Assembly: GCF_026914265.1 (NCBI RefSeq)
Contig: NC_069130.1
Span: 37,874,988 to 37,938,987, forward strand
Reading direction: 5' to 3'
Source of the DNA: Mya arenaria
Taxonomy: Eukaryota; Mollusca; Bivalvia; Myida; Myidae
DNA length: 64,000 nucleotides
The position numbers were made by a program, and so were the translations under genes. Positions within the stretch are counted from its first letter, which is position 1, and every line of letters starts with the position of its first letter. Below, piece by piece: positions 24,570 through 37,469 of the stretch. A model generated the notes under the pieces. That model was given only the letters and a program-made list of their open reading frames with translations, was not told where the DNA came from and ran no database searches.

Positions 24570-26360
24570 ACGGCGAGGGCATGACTTGATGAGGATGGGA
24601 AACTGGCAGATATTTCAAGTTTAACCACATTGCAGTAGCCTTAAAGACTACTTATTAATTGTCGTGTCGTAATTGTTATGTAAAACGTTTTTGAAGTCGT
24701 GTATAAAGCCACAGCAGGTATTTTATTACCGTGGTCGGTTTAACCAGTTTTTATTTCAGGTAATGATATATCAATTAGGGGCATTGCAACTGTTAATAAC
24801 AAAAATATACAGAATGAATATGAACAGAAATATAAATTTGAAAAAAGAATCTAAGCCTGTTTTTTATTGTCGTAGTTGAGGTTTTGCTGCAGTTGGATGA
24901 CAGCAACAAGGGACAACGACAATAATCGTAAGGTCAATGCCAGAAAGTTCTAAACCTTCTATATTTTAATATCGCTTGTTATCTTGGTATTTAGCGTTTC
25001 AAGCTATATAAACTATCTAATTTGCAAGTTACATGCACATTTATTTGTCACGTATATTACAAGAGCTACTAGTAAAAGTTTATCTTTTTTAGTTAAAATA
25101 TATGCATATAAGAGGCATGTTGTGTTTATTCCTTAAAAAAATAATCTGTCATTTTTCAAATCCAAATACTTCTATGTTTTCAGGCCCTTTTATTCCACTT
25201 TTCTGAGAGTTGGCTGCGGACATGATGATTGGGACGTTGAGCAATAACAGGCTATACCATTTGTGACATGTTTAGTATTAAGTACATCCATCTTGTTTGA
25301 AATAAATTGGCATTTGTTATGTAATTTCGTTTTATTACCATAACGTAGTATAAACATATCAGAAGATTACAAAATGTGTGAACTGCCATAAGCTTATCTC
25401 AAACCAAATCATTATGACGTAACACTATCAGATGTTTATTTCACATCAGTGTTTTTTGGTGGTAACAAATACGATTATAAATTCTAAAGGTCTAGATTAA
25501 CCCTTCAATTCGTGACTCTTAAATGTGGAGTGCACTTATTCCGTTATCCGTAATGTTTTGTGATATCTTTCAACCATACAGTAGGACGTCAATATTTTTA
25601 CCAAACGCAATATTATAACATCATCTCTAGTACTGTTTAAAACTACTAAATGCTATGATATCTTACGCTTACCAAATGTCTGCGTTGTTGTTGTTGTTTG
25701 TTTGTTTTTTGGGTTTTTTTTTTTTTTTTTTTTTTTTGGGGGGGGGGGAGTATTTAAAGAAACAAAACACATAAGCGCAAGACAATTTATTTCTTAAAGA
25801 TAGTTAAGGACACAATTAGAAAATGACCGCAATTTGTGATCGCTTAATAACATAAAAATACAAAGGACTTCTATTAACTAATAAGTTGCTCACATGGAAC
25901 CGTTTTCATGCACGGATACTCTTTGATGAGAGTTTCAGTTGAACAGTTGAGTCATATAGGCAAATGTTAGGCTCATTTCCCGAGATCTTATACCCTTCAA
26001 CCATCAACGTTGAAATCCATGAACTGCTATAATGGATATCTGATAATATTGGAAAAGCGAAAATAAATTAGAAATACGTGTCATTTGGAATTATGTGAAA
26101 TGACAATATTTATCAGTGTGATTGAATATACTAACATCTAAAATAATAATATCTGATTTCACTAAACCTATAATTAATATTGTTTTTTTATATGTAGTCA
26201 TGTAGCAACCGTGAAAACCGGCTAGGGTAGAAACGACTTCTAGTGTGTAAAAATCATAAACATTTCAATGGAAACAATTGGCAACAGATGTGACATTCAC
26301 AAACATTTGAACTCAAATATATTTTCACTTGCTTTTCTTCAATTTCTTGCATACCATACC
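24570..26360. other. Intergenic; poly-T/poly-G tract at about 25708-25750
   Basis: No gene recognised. A T run immediately followed by a G run sits near 25717-25749. A similar T-then-G tract recurs at 43602-43625. Such tracts are assembly-sensitive. Confidence 0.4.
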
Positions 26361-26369
26361 TCTTTTTCC

Positions 26370-26580
26370 GGTCTTGTGACCAGTGCTCGAAAACCTCGTC
26401 TTACAACCCCATGTAAGATGAGTCACGCGCAACAACGCACCATTTTTATTGTATGGTTTATAAGATCAACATTATGATATTTCAATAAAGTGCAATAGAA
26501 TATATAGGTATGCACGACTTTGAATAAAAAATGTAAGTAAATAATTATCAAAAACACGAGGAACAATTTGACGTCAATAG
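26370..26580. repeat. Dispersed repeat family R2
   Basis: Matches 43370-43560: 'gtgaccagtgctcgaaaacc', 'catgtaagatgagtcacgcg', 'caacaacgc', then 'atttcaataaag' and 'acttt(g/t)aa(t)taaaaaatg'. It contains a small hairpin around 'cttacaacc/catgtaag'. Non-coding. Confidence 0.7.
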
Positions 26581-27544
26581 TGATCTTAAAATACCGGCTT
26601 ACGCCTTTTTATCTGGATCGGAAACACAGACTGGATACTTATATTCTTGCTTTTCTTACCGGTAAAAGGTATGTGATAAAAGGAATCTGGCAAGCCTCAT
26701 CATATATAATACACAATTGTGTTCAGCATGTCTAGGAGATCTGTTGGAAAGCTGGAAACCCTCAACCACAACTCGTGGAATAAAATCATTTACAATAAAG
26801 ACTGCTTCATCAAATTACAGCTTCTTTTCATCGTGTAATAATCAGCGTGTGGTATTAAGGTTCGGAATTAATCGCTCCCCGTTCTTTTGGACGTGCCCTT
26901 GCCTTTTCCATTATTGCCATTGACTTTGCTAAGGTAGTTGATAAGAATGTTCTTTAGATTTTGCTATGAATGTGTTTACGTGGTTTTATATGAATCCATC
27001 TAAAAAAAATTCAACTTATTTAAGAAGATAAATATATAGAGCAATTAAAGTTTGTTAGGCAAGTGAACTCAATTTGACTGCCCTTACCCTCCAGCTATGC
27101 AGAGTTACCATCAAGATGCCAGTAAAATTATTCTTGGACTTCATCCTAAAGCATGCGGAAAGGTCAATAAAGTTGCAGCAATTCAAAGGCATTCAGGAAT
27201 CTCTTACCAAACATGAAAGTTTTAATTTAGTTGAACTCGCTATCTCGAGTCATTGATGCCAACACATCAGGGATACACGAAGCATGTAAATGAAACAAAG
27301 AATAGGGAACAAAAACAGCAAACGAACAGAACAAAATTAGACACAAAACCGGTTTTCCAGCTTAGTCTGGTACTCACCATAGTGAAGTTAGCGGGGGACC
27401 ACCTCGTAGGTATTGTAGGGAACATAAACACACAACTACCTCCCATATTGGTCACCATACTGGGAAACTTGTTAACTCGTTTAAACCACTTGCAAAGTTG
27501 GCCAACATTCCAAAACTTTCGACACAAAAGCCTTTTTCCGGCTA

Positions 27545-27680
27545 AGTCTGATACTGGAATTTTGCTGTGCATCTCCTGATAATTGCACTGGTGTCACAGT
27601 AGGAAACAATTTCCTGTGCATATGTTTATTGGATCAGTGCTATTTAGGACTGACACCTTTCGAGTTGAAAATCGCATTGC
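27545..27680 (-). mobile_element. Solo 3' tail of a non-LTR retrotransposon family
   Basis: Reverse complement of 'gctgtgcatctcctgataat', 'tgtcacagtagg', 'caatttcctgtg', 'gtttattgg' and 'cagtgctatt'. This matches the 3' tail of the element at 30890-32910. No coding remains. Confidence 0.55.
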
Positions 27681-28900
27681 CTCACTTTAATAATGATATA
27701 AACAATAAGCATAACCAATGTATTAATTAATTAAACCGATGGGAACAATATACTAAAAAATTAAGAGTGTTATGGTTTAAAAAAATATATATATAATGTA
27801 TATTTAAATCCTATGTGTTCTCATATTTAAATCAATTTTAAATACATTGTCAACATTGTTATATCCAGTTTGTAAACCACCGTGGTTAAATATTATTTAT
27901 GGGCTATTATATATTACAAAAATCTTATTCTCATTCTATGGAATTGTAATCATAATAATTATATTATTATTTGATAAAAAGACAATGTGTATTGTCAATT
28001 TCTATGATAAAACCTCCGAAACTGCATAGCAGGATACTCAGAATGGATATCTGATAAGACAGCACAAGGCAATTAAGATTAAGATCAATACACAGAGGTT
28101 GTGTACTATACTATGTAATTTTTATTAATTAATTAATTTATTTTTTTTTAGGTGGGGGGAGGGGGGTTTAAAGGCGGCTTTGACTAGGCCATTTCCTTAC
28201 GTTTCCAACGTTTACCTTACGTTGTGACTACGTTGTCCCGTATCATGTTTATATGCGAAGTCGAAGTTATACTTTTCATTACTTCAAACAAACAGAGATT
28301 AATTTTGATTAACAACATTATAAAAAACAACAACAGTTTATCATACTGTGCGATTTCCTATTTTTGGACTCTTTTTAAGGCTTCTTTTCGAATTACTAAA
28401 CAAGTTGATTCAAGCATTTTAAATGAAATTATTGCTCATGTTGTTCAATGATAAATATCAGGTGTAATCAATCAATATCATAGACTTATTACCTCCCCTT
28501 TATCAAAATTAATTTAAATGTGTTTTCATGTTAACAATAGAACAATAGTTGAGCGTGACTCTTTTGTTTATTTAGAATTTTTATATTATGTTTAAACTGG
28601 GATCCCCAAATATTGGACTTGTTGTCATACAAGCGTATGTGCTTGATTAATTGCAGTGTCTGAATCGATTATTTTGCAGGACGCATGGTCGCCCCTTACG
28701 TCATTTTAAGAAAATATTTCGAAAATAATCGTTGTCGCCATATTTTCGCCAAATTTGAAAAATTATCGCCACTTTTCCATTTGTATAACAATTACGTTGG
28801 AGGCCAAGAAACAACCTCCATACAACGTTGTTAGAAAGTTATAATACATGGTTGTCTAAACGTTGTGGGAACGTTCTACGACAGTTGAGTACAAATTGCC

Positions 28901-28936
28901 TAACATAACATAACATAACATAACATAACATAACAT
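28901..28936. repeat. (TAACA)n pentanucleotide microsatellite
   Basis: Seven near-perfect units of TAACA. A short distance upstream, 28780-28880 is rich in 'aacgttg' strings. Confidence 0.9.
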
Positions 28937-29239
28937 ATTGTGTATGGTAATTTAAGGTCACCAGCCCAGAATTCATCCTATATATAGTAGTAATTAGTAC
29001 GTCAAATATGAACTATATTGGATATTTACAAAACATGTTTCTATGTTGTTGCACAAATCAAGAATATCCAAATAATTGTCATATGAGTTTAGCAAAAGGC
29101 AGGTTCTTTGATAATTTTCAATAAGTCTTAGGGCCATCCTAAACATATTGTTCAAGCGATGGACTGTTCCATCTATTCTCGGAATGTCTAATCGACACCT
29201 GCCGGTAACGGTAATAAAGCTCCAATGAAAATAAACGCT

Positions 29240-30350
29240 ATGGTATTTTGACCACTTATTTTAGCTAAGGAAGGAATTATGACTTAAACAGAAATTAATT
29301 GGCGAGGGCCATTGTTTTACAGTTTTATAGTGATTATTATGTTCAGCTTTTGGTGACGACTCAATATCTGCATGCGACCTTTGTAGGGAACAGTCTTTCA
29401 ACCTGTTCGTGAACATTTTCAAGAAAATGTTTGGCTGGCAAACATCTTGCGCTATCCATGCGTATCCAAAGTCGTGTTCAAATATAATATATGTGTATTC
29501 AAAAGCAAAATGTAACACTGACGTGGATATCTATTACTGCTCTTGTTTATAATTTTGATCCAATATCTAACACCATTTGGAAGATAAATTTTCAGCATTG
29601 GCAGTCTACCACATTCGACAGAGCAAACAAGTGTGTCACTCACGGTTCTATTTAGCCCACACAGTTTCTAACAAATTTTAAAATGCTCTTTTTCTATGTT
29701 TTGGCAGTATTTGTATTCCCAAACTTCTGACGAGTAACATAACATTGGCTTTACCATAGAGTCGAATAGTTTAAACGCATCTTTGATATGAAAATGACCA
29801 AAATGATTGTGGTAGCGGAATATAACTGAAATTGCTTAAATTGCTCGTTTTGAAAGATCATCGGTTGACATAGTCCATCTTATTTTAGGCGTATTAATGA
29901 GCCGAGGTATCTATATGAGTGTAGTGTTGTTTTCTGTACCACCGTTCTTTCATAAGTCTGCAACGTGTCCTCGTTTCGGAATACCATTACTTTTGATTTG
30001 TCCGTATTAATGATCATACCCGGCTGTCACACACCATATCGACAAGGTGAGTTTGAGCTTGTAAACTACGGGCTGTATCTGCAACACTAGTAACTTCATC
30101 CGCAAACATAAACGCATACAAATTCCCCATATCCTCCATAACGTATATTTCATTTGGCGAATTTTCTATTCGTACGTTAATAAGATCTTTCATTAAGAGT
30201 AAAACTATTCCGTACGACGAGATGCAATCTTGTTTGGTCCCTATTTCACAGGGAAACGACTCAGTCAATAAACGAGTTTTTTTTTCTAAAGCCTGCCTGT
30301 GACTCGTCAATAACGTAATTCAAAGAAACATTGTAAATACTTTAAAAAAA
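29240..30350 (-). pseudogene. Decayed non-LTR retrotransposon reverse transcriptase (relic A)
   Basis: Reading the minus strand downwards: 'VIDESQAGFRK', the conserved RT block before the palm, near 30345-30310. Then a deletion. Then 'GTKQDCISS', 'MGNLYAFMFADE' (the FADD active site altered to FADE) and 'VADTARSLQAQ' at 30240-30030. Then 'KLFDSMVKPMLCYSSEVWEYKY' near 29790-29690, and 'DTLVCSVECGRLPM' with a basic tail at 29640-29260. Frameshifts and stops separate the blocks, so it is inactive. The domain order is that of jockey/CR1/L2-type elements. Confidence 0.8.
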
Positions 30351-30540
30351 ACTCCTCCGCTTTAAAAATGTTGTAAGCAAAACGTTCAGACAACGTTAGC
30401 GGTAACGTTGCTGCAACGTATACTTTCGCTCTTTTTTGTCAATCATATTTTAAGTAAATTGAAAAGACATTTTATTCAGTCATTTTGGTATTTTATTCAC
30501 AAAATTAGTAACGTTGGCGCCTTCTAAATATCATTTAAAA
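30340..30540. repeat. Sequence shared with 44880-45070
   Basis: 'ctttcgctcttttttgtcaatcat', 'ttcacaaaattagtaacgttgg' and surrounding bases have counterparts at 44958-45060 ('ctttcgcttccttttttgtcaatcat', 'ttacaaaataagtaacgttga'). Either a dispersed repeat or the edge of an older segmental duplication. Confidence 0.5.
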
Positions 30541-30889
30541 AATGACAACACTATGACAACACGATTTGTTAACTTGACTCAGTTGAACGTTTGGAAAAAA
30601 GGAAATACTATTTATATTATAATTGAACCATAATTTGACAGGTTATATGGATAAGAAATTAAGTATCAAAAAAGGTATCAAGACCGAAAGATTTGTCAAT
30701 TAAAGCAGATGATAAATAAATAAAGTATGAAAAGTTAGGGGACTCGAGACCTCCACCCATTTGAGTCAGACGTGTCACTGGCAGAAACGATTTGTCGCCG
30801 CGACAAACTGGTGACCTTTTCAAATGACGTCTTTATTTGATTCATGGTTAAAGGCATAGTTTAATGAATGTTTTGCATGACACTTCCCT

Positions 30890-32910
30890 GCTGTGCATCT
30901 CCTGCTTATTGAACTGTTGTCACAGTAGGGACCAATTTCCTGTGAATTTTGTTTATTGGCTCAGGGCCATTAAGGGTCTATTTCTATAATAAAAACCTCC
31001 GGAACTGCAGAGCAGGGGTGGGGTGGGGGTCAAACTAGGCCTTAAAGTGAACATTGCGATACAGAAGATTATTAAGGATAAGGAGCATTGCAGATTAGAA
31101 AATAAGACTTGAATAAATTGCGCATAGTTTCTACAGTAAGGAGGACATTGACTACGGTTTTGATTGCCCACTCGAGCTTAATGGTGAATCGATGAGAGCA
31201 AGACTATGGCGGTCGTGTTTTATTGAGCTACATTGAAAGGATTTGGTTTTGTCTCAGACCAACACTGAAAAGCGCTTTAGATTTGAAACATAAAACAGGT
31301 TTTAATAGGTTTAATAGCTGATTTGAAAGCTACATGGGACGACTGTGAGATAACGGTTGGAAAGAAGATTCCATTCAAGACTGGCAGAAGGAAGGAATGT
31401 TGTTTGGTGGCGTTGAGATTTGCAAGCGAAAGGTGGGATATGATTGTTGTTTCTGAAAGTGTATCTATGATAGGTCGATAAGTATGTTGGTTTCAGATTA
31501 TGTTTCATTTTATAAAAAACAACAGTAAGTTTACATTTGCGCCTTATGTTTTTTTAAAGGTTCAACGTTAATTTTATTGTAAAGTTAAGATATATTACCG
31601 TATTTCGTTGCACCAGTTGATTCTTGCGGCCTCGAGTTGTACCGCCTCAATGTCAGCTTCGAACTTCTCTGATGCATTGTCCCAAATCAATTCATCGTTC
31701 TCGAGCAGGGGGGGGGGGATTGTTTGTAACATAGATTTTTTTTTTCAAAAAGGGTGTGTATCAGAAAAATGATGGTGTTCATCGTAGACCGTGGCTTGCT
31801 GACAGAAGTACGCATTCATGCGATTAACCATTTCTAAGTCATTTGCTGCAGTGATTTTATTAGGTTTTGGGGTGGTAAATGAGTTTGATTGTTTTATTTA
31901 ATCAATAGTTTTTAGTTTACTTGAAACATTCATTAATACTTATATTTTTGGTATTTATTCTTGGTTTTGAAACATTTGACCATGCGGTTTCAATCATTGC
32001 TAAGCTTTTTTGTGGAGTCTTTTACGTTTACGGAATAATTTGAGGGGGTCAGAAGAAAACCAAGGAATAACATTTGGGCAGAGAGTTACAACCTTTGATG
32101 TGTTAGTTTTTTAAGGCTACATTTAATATGCAAACAGTTATTAATCCGGAGGCTCGGTCTAAATTAAAAAAAAATTAAATTCGTTTCTAAAAATGTTCAA
32201 AAATGCCTGGTCGTATCTCCATAATTTCCTTTTGAAAGTGGAGTTTTAGGTTTATTTAATTTTAATAAAGTAACAGTTGGACAGTGGAAGCCAATATATC
32301 GGTTATAAAGGATTCGCTGTGAAGCTAGACAGAGCATGTTCAGGATGGTTCACGACCATAAGATCAATAAGTGACAATAAATGTTCAGTGAAGTGAGTTG
32401 GTTCAGTAATACGTTGATGTGCGTTATAAGAATCATTGAAATTAAAATATCCGGCTATAATATTTGAATTCCGTGTGAATGCATTTTCGATCCTCTCTTC
32501 TACGAGTGAACGGTAGTCGTTATTAGAGTTTTAGGGTCTATGAAAGCCTTCGCTGTGGATTGTTCGGTGCTGTTCGGTGAGGTCAACCCAGAGAGCTTGA
32601 AGACCTATGATCTCGAGATCAGACCTACGAGAACACCGAATACCAGAACGAACGTAGATTGCAACACCACCACTTTGTCTTCCTAGACGGTCTTTTCGAA
32701 TGGGGGAGGGGGTCAAAATTGTGTATATCGTTATTGTCTGTGGGATCACGGGGCCAGAATTCTGTAAAGATGAGAATATCATTGAACAGTGATTCAGTCT
32801 ATAGAATATCAATTCTAGGTATGATGCTCATGTTATTAAGGTGCTTATCACTGAGGCCAGGGTCGATGGGATCTGAAATGGAGGACACGGAAATGCTTGA
32901 TATCGTTGAT
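30890..32910 (-). pseudogene. Decayed non-LTR retrotransposon with endonuclease (relic B)
   Basis: Minus strand, 5' to 3'. AP-type endonuclease near 32905-32290, with 'KDRLGRQSGGVAIYVRSGI', 'SDLEIIGLQALWVDLTEQ', 'IAGYFNFND' and 'RITEPTHFTEH...LIDLM'. The linker before RT, 'NDLEMVNRMNAYFC', is near 31860. Most of the RT is deleted. The RT tail 'FEADIEAVQLEAARI' is near 31670, and a C-terminal block 'FLPSASLEWNLLSNR' is near 31370. A 3' tail ends about 30890 and has a solo copy at 27545-27680. Several frameshifts and stops. Domain order and motifs fit the jockey/CR1 group. Confidence 0.82.
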
Positions 32911-32914
32911 TAAG

Positions 32915-34940
32915 GGCAAGGCTTTGGATGAACAACTTCAGCAATGATTAGTAACATTATAAAATAAAGTTAAGAGCAACAGAAACTTTGAAACATAACA
33001 AAAAGTCTGAGTGAAAATGTGATTATCCGATGCAGTTATTTTGGAGCGTTTTAAAATGGCGGTCAATGCACGAGAGCTATATAAAAGGAGCAGAGAAGTG
33101 ACGGCGGAGCTGGTCACACCTGTAGGGTCAGCAATGGAAACAAGTAATTATATAATGATGAACGAATCTTGCAATAGTCGAGATACTTTAGGTATAAAGG
33201 AGCGCGAAAAGTGCATTTTGGTGTTATCTCAGGTAGTTATACAGTACGCGCGCGATACATGTATATAAATTAGACCCTGCATGGATCATACGCGTGTAAA
33301 CGATAGTTGAGGTGCTGAGCTACCTTGACTTAACAGAATGGTGATTCGAAACAGTTGTGTTGATGATGAAGATGAACAATATGAGTACACGATTAGCATA
33401 CACAGTGAGGTAGCATACACAGTGAGGCATTTTAAACGGAAGATTGCATCTGATAAAAAGAGATACAAGTTGTCATGTTAGCCAATAACTCCAGGTGGAT
33501 TGTAAGGGAAAGAAGTATGATTATCTATTGAGTTCGTACATGTTTTAGTTATTTCCCTTGCATGTAGAAAACAATGATATTTACATAAAAACACAGTCTA
33601 TAATGAGAGTACGAGGAAGACTAAACATACTTAATTCTTGAGTCCATGCATGTTCAGATGAAAGCTAAGTCGTTAATAAACAAGTTTTATCTAAAAAGTT
33701 TCGGATTTTAAGCTGGTTTGGGAACAAGATGGTGAAGAAAACACTCGTAGATCGGAAGGAAAAGAAAGTCACATAAATACAAGACAAAATACAAAAGAAA
33801 AATTACTCGTTAGTAACGTATCTAGTTCATATTCAGTAAAGATTGGGCCAAATAATGTGTAAATTAACACTAGGTTACTTGAAGAAAATAGTTGAGCGAC
33901 TGGGGCGTAACGCGAGGTTTGCGTTCGTTGAGCGAGTCAGTGGTGTTGATGCGACGGACCATAATGTCGTTCTCTATCATGAGAATGTTACTGTGGTACA
34001 CAAGTGACGTACTTGGACTTTTGTAAACTGTGGAAATGATAAGTGAGTGAGCTGCGCTCCTTTGTAAGGTCTTCATTCATGTAGACTGCCGGATGCTTTC
34101 GTTTTGTTCAAATACAGCTTCTGACGGGCACTATGACGTGGCGAATTTGATGATGATGTCCCTTGAACGAGATTGACCAGCAGCTGTAGATACAAATGAC
34201 GTTGTTTGCCAAGACGATAGTTCGTCATATTCGATACATGTTCTTTCATTAATCTTTCCTGCCATTTTATAAAAAACGGCTTGCCTTATTCTGTTACAGT
34301 GTCAAACACCTTAACCAATTGTAGTGTTTCGGCTCAGACTCACGCACAACTTCACTACACTGTGTAATTAGACTGCATCATTTGATGTCGTTTATTCTTG
34401 CCGACCATATTTTGGAAACAAATGTGTAGAAACTTATTAACATAACGACTTCAATTAGTTCAGGAAAGATCGTAAATACGTGACACTAACGTCACATATT
34501 TAAATTCGTGCTAAATTAACTTATCTAACCAAGGTGATATCGTTATAGTTTCATTTTACCCTTTTTGCACCTTGAGACATGTTTGACCTGAGTCAAGTAC
34601 AACAGCCATTTGATATAAGTTGTACACAGGTTATCTTTTGGCTTATTGGCACCTTTTAATGATCGGTTAATGCTAATTATTGGATAAATATAGATCAATA
34701 ACATCAACCAATAAACATTTTGGTTAACTTTGACCAAACCAAAGATAAAACCGATTTTAAACAATTTACTGCATGTGTTTTGGCCTGGATACCGGATATC
34801 TAGATGTAACGTTTAATCAATGCAGATTGCGCTGAACTTTGAATCGGTTCACAAACTTTTCAAAAACATTTGTTTTTCTATGTTCAACGTAAAACCCTTG
34901 TATATACACTCATGAATACGAATACATTGCTTTATATCTA
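32915..34940. other. Intergenic, nothing recognised
   Basis: Upstream of relic B; it might include that element's decayed 5' region, but no ORF1 motif was visible. The short open frames are anonymous. Confidence 0.35.
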
Positions 34941-35189
34941 TTTTATTCGGAGTATCATGTATCCAAGTTTACACCAATTCGATTACACTCAATAATTATC
35001 CTGGTTTAGATCATTGGGGGACCGCGTCGCGCGATTTGGGGCAATCGTAAATATTTCTCACAAATAAAAAATAATTAAAATAATAATAATGACATTTGAT
35101 TTTGAAACATTTCTCTTGATCGGATATATTGCATCATAATGTCCAATAGTTTATTTTATCAGAAAATGCTTCATGACATAATAAAGACT

Positions 35190-35390
35190 ACAGAGACAAG
35201 CTAAGAAGTGAAACTATAACTTGTTAAGAGGCACTAGATAAGGGCCCTAATGACACAGAACGAGACACACAAACGTTCTGACACAACAAACACACGACCA
35301 AGCACCACATACATGCACACGCGAACAAAATTGTGTTACCGATAAATTATGTTATTACTGCCTTTAAACGGCCAGTTAAACTCGATTTCA
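35190..35390 (-). repeat. Diverged R1 repeat at left of duplicated gene, copy A
   Basis: 'tacagagacaagctaagaag', then an A/C-rich stretch with 'cacacaaac', then 'gttaccgataaattatg...attactgcc'. The same framework occurs at 45825-46000. Confidence 0.5.
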
Positions 35391-36621
35391 CTGGTACACT
35401 GTCTTTAACTATTGATATTTTCATATTAGACTTTATTTGGACAAAATTGATATCGTCTTTTTCAAACGGCCTAGTTGTTGAACAACAGTATATTTATCAT
35501 TTATAAGGATGGCTGTGTCGGGATAAAAAAAAGCTATTCGGAACAGAATAAATATAATAATGCATGATGTTTTACTCAAGTGTTTTGCTATGTGTGTGAC
35601 GTCTAATTAATTTGTCAAAATTTGCATCGCACGTTCATGCCTTGGCAATTGTTAAGAGGAAAATTGATTGTTTCAATGTAAGATAATCTTACTAAAGTAC
35701 ACGTGCGATCTGACTTAGCTTAAATAACGAAGTGAATGTTAAGAATATGATTTTATTCAAATTTAGTGTAAGAGATAGGGATATAATGTTAGTCGGTTGG
35801 TTTGTGAGGTGATATCAGCTTCGGTCAAATTCATATTTCACGAGCAAGGTCGAGTGCAATATATATATATATAGTTATGCAAGCTACAAGGAGTGAAACA
35901 ATCCCACAGACCAACCATGTTTTATAGTATTTCTTTTATTTCATACCTTTAACGTATTTAAAAAAAGTGTTCTTTACAAAAGCATTTAAATTCGACGATA
36001 AGCGTCCCATATCTTTAACATAGTAGTGATCGCATGCGCAATAGGCTACTGTGTGATACGGATTCAGAAAACAATATGTAATTTGGATTTAATTCCGATT
36101 TCCATATTTCATGTAAATCATTCAAAATTTCAGAAAGAAATTTAACAGGTCAAAGAAGTACTGCATTTTACCGCGTGAGCACCAAATTCACTTAATAATT
36201 AATTAAAAAATCGCGATTAGCCAGATGGCGTTATTTTCAGCACTGTGCGCGATTACGATGGTTTCCTTAATTGTAACGGACTGAAATGAGTGAATCAAAG
36301 TCATTGTATTCCGATAAATTCGCTGTTTCAAACGGTTAGGTAATCAATATATAAGCCAAGGTTTATCATCAAGAAACCACTGAAAAGCATGGAATGAAAT
36401 TATATCATCATGGACATTTCAGCATATTAGATCAAACAAGAAAAAGCAAGTGTATATTCAAAGATTGCGTATCGCGGCTCACTTATTGTTATCGTTTTCC
36501 TTACTTCATTCTGTAATACGGGTATAGAGTATATGTATACATGAATTTCAAATGTAATGACATAGATAAAACTTGAGTTATAGAAATAGTTATTGGGTGC
36601 TGTGCAAAAGGAAGCAAGAAA

Positions 36622-37056
36622 ATGAACGGAATAGTAAAATTTCATAAACGTTTAAAACTTACTGATCATAACAATATGTATCAAATTTTAACAGACAATA
36701 TAGTTCGAGAGCCGAATGTGTCTAATAATTGGCTGCTGAAATATCTCCGTAAATTAAACTGGACGGTGACAGAGAAAAATATTAACATAAATGAACGCTA
36801 TGAAGATGTCTATAATAAACAGTTCTTTGACGCTTATTGTTTTCGATCGAAAATAGTAGATACTTTGCGTAGTAGTGACAATCAGTACAAAAAAATAATG
36901 AAATTTATTTTACTCATGGATGAAAAAATGTGCAAAATTTGTTTTCGATGGAAAAGGAGATGTGCGAAATCAATTTTCGTTGGGAAGAAAGATATGTGCG
37001 AAGATAACGTTAGCACCAAAAGGAAGACTTTCTACACAAAAGTCATGCTGCGATGA
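36622..37056 (+). CDS. Hypothetical 144-residue frame upstream of duplicated gene, copy A
   Basis: Open from ATG to stop, preceded by a conserved 'tgcaaaaggaagcaagaaa' that also precedes the broken counterpart in copy B. Residues 1-80 are mixed polar and hydrophobic with no family I recognise. The C-terminal part (about 103-135) is a threefold internal repeat: ATGTGC-led units of 31-34 bp at 36929, 36960 and 36994, encoding variants of 'MCKICFRWKRR'. It could be a separate small gene, an upstream exon, or an old open frame that survives only in copy A. Because the equivalent at 46829 has stops and frameshifts, a conserved function is doubtful. Confidence 0.35.
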   Translation: MNGIVKFHKRLKLTDHNNMYQILTDNIVREPNVSNNWLLKYLRKLNWTVTEKNININERYEDVYNKQFFDAYCFRSKIVDTLRSSDNQYKKIMKFILLMDEKMCKICFRWKRRCAKSIFVGKKDMCEDNVSTKRKTFYTKVMLR

Positions 37057-37469
37057 GCAATAATTTCTTGAAACGTGCGAGTCCAGAGACGCAACAGATC
37101 CCTTCAGAGAAAAGCATACTCAGCCTGGAAAGGGTCGGCTGATCTTAATTTAAAAAAAAACCTTAACCTCCACACGGAGAACTGGATATGCCAATATGCA
37201 TATTACCAACCAAATACACCAAGGTGCATTGAAAGCACTTCCGCCTACAGCGGAACGTTACACTATGAACGCACTTCCCCCTACAGCGGTACTTACATTA
37301 TTTTGAACCAAAACGATTTTTTTTTATCAAAGATCGCAAAAATTAAGATCATCAAAAATATCCAAAGAAACCGTTATTAAACAACAAAGTTAACGGTGTT
37401 ATTTTTATATTTACTGCAGAACGTAATCCCGGAAGTTTAATAGCATATCGCGGGAAACCTGTTGCCGCC

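Noticed and set aside
27253..27579. Overlapping 108- and 101-codon frames on opposite strands
   Set aside because: No recognisable motif on either strand, and the right end overlaps a retrotransposon 3' tail.
32659..32913. 84-codon plus-strand frame
   Set aside because: Antisense to the endonuclease relic of the non-LTR element on the minus strand.
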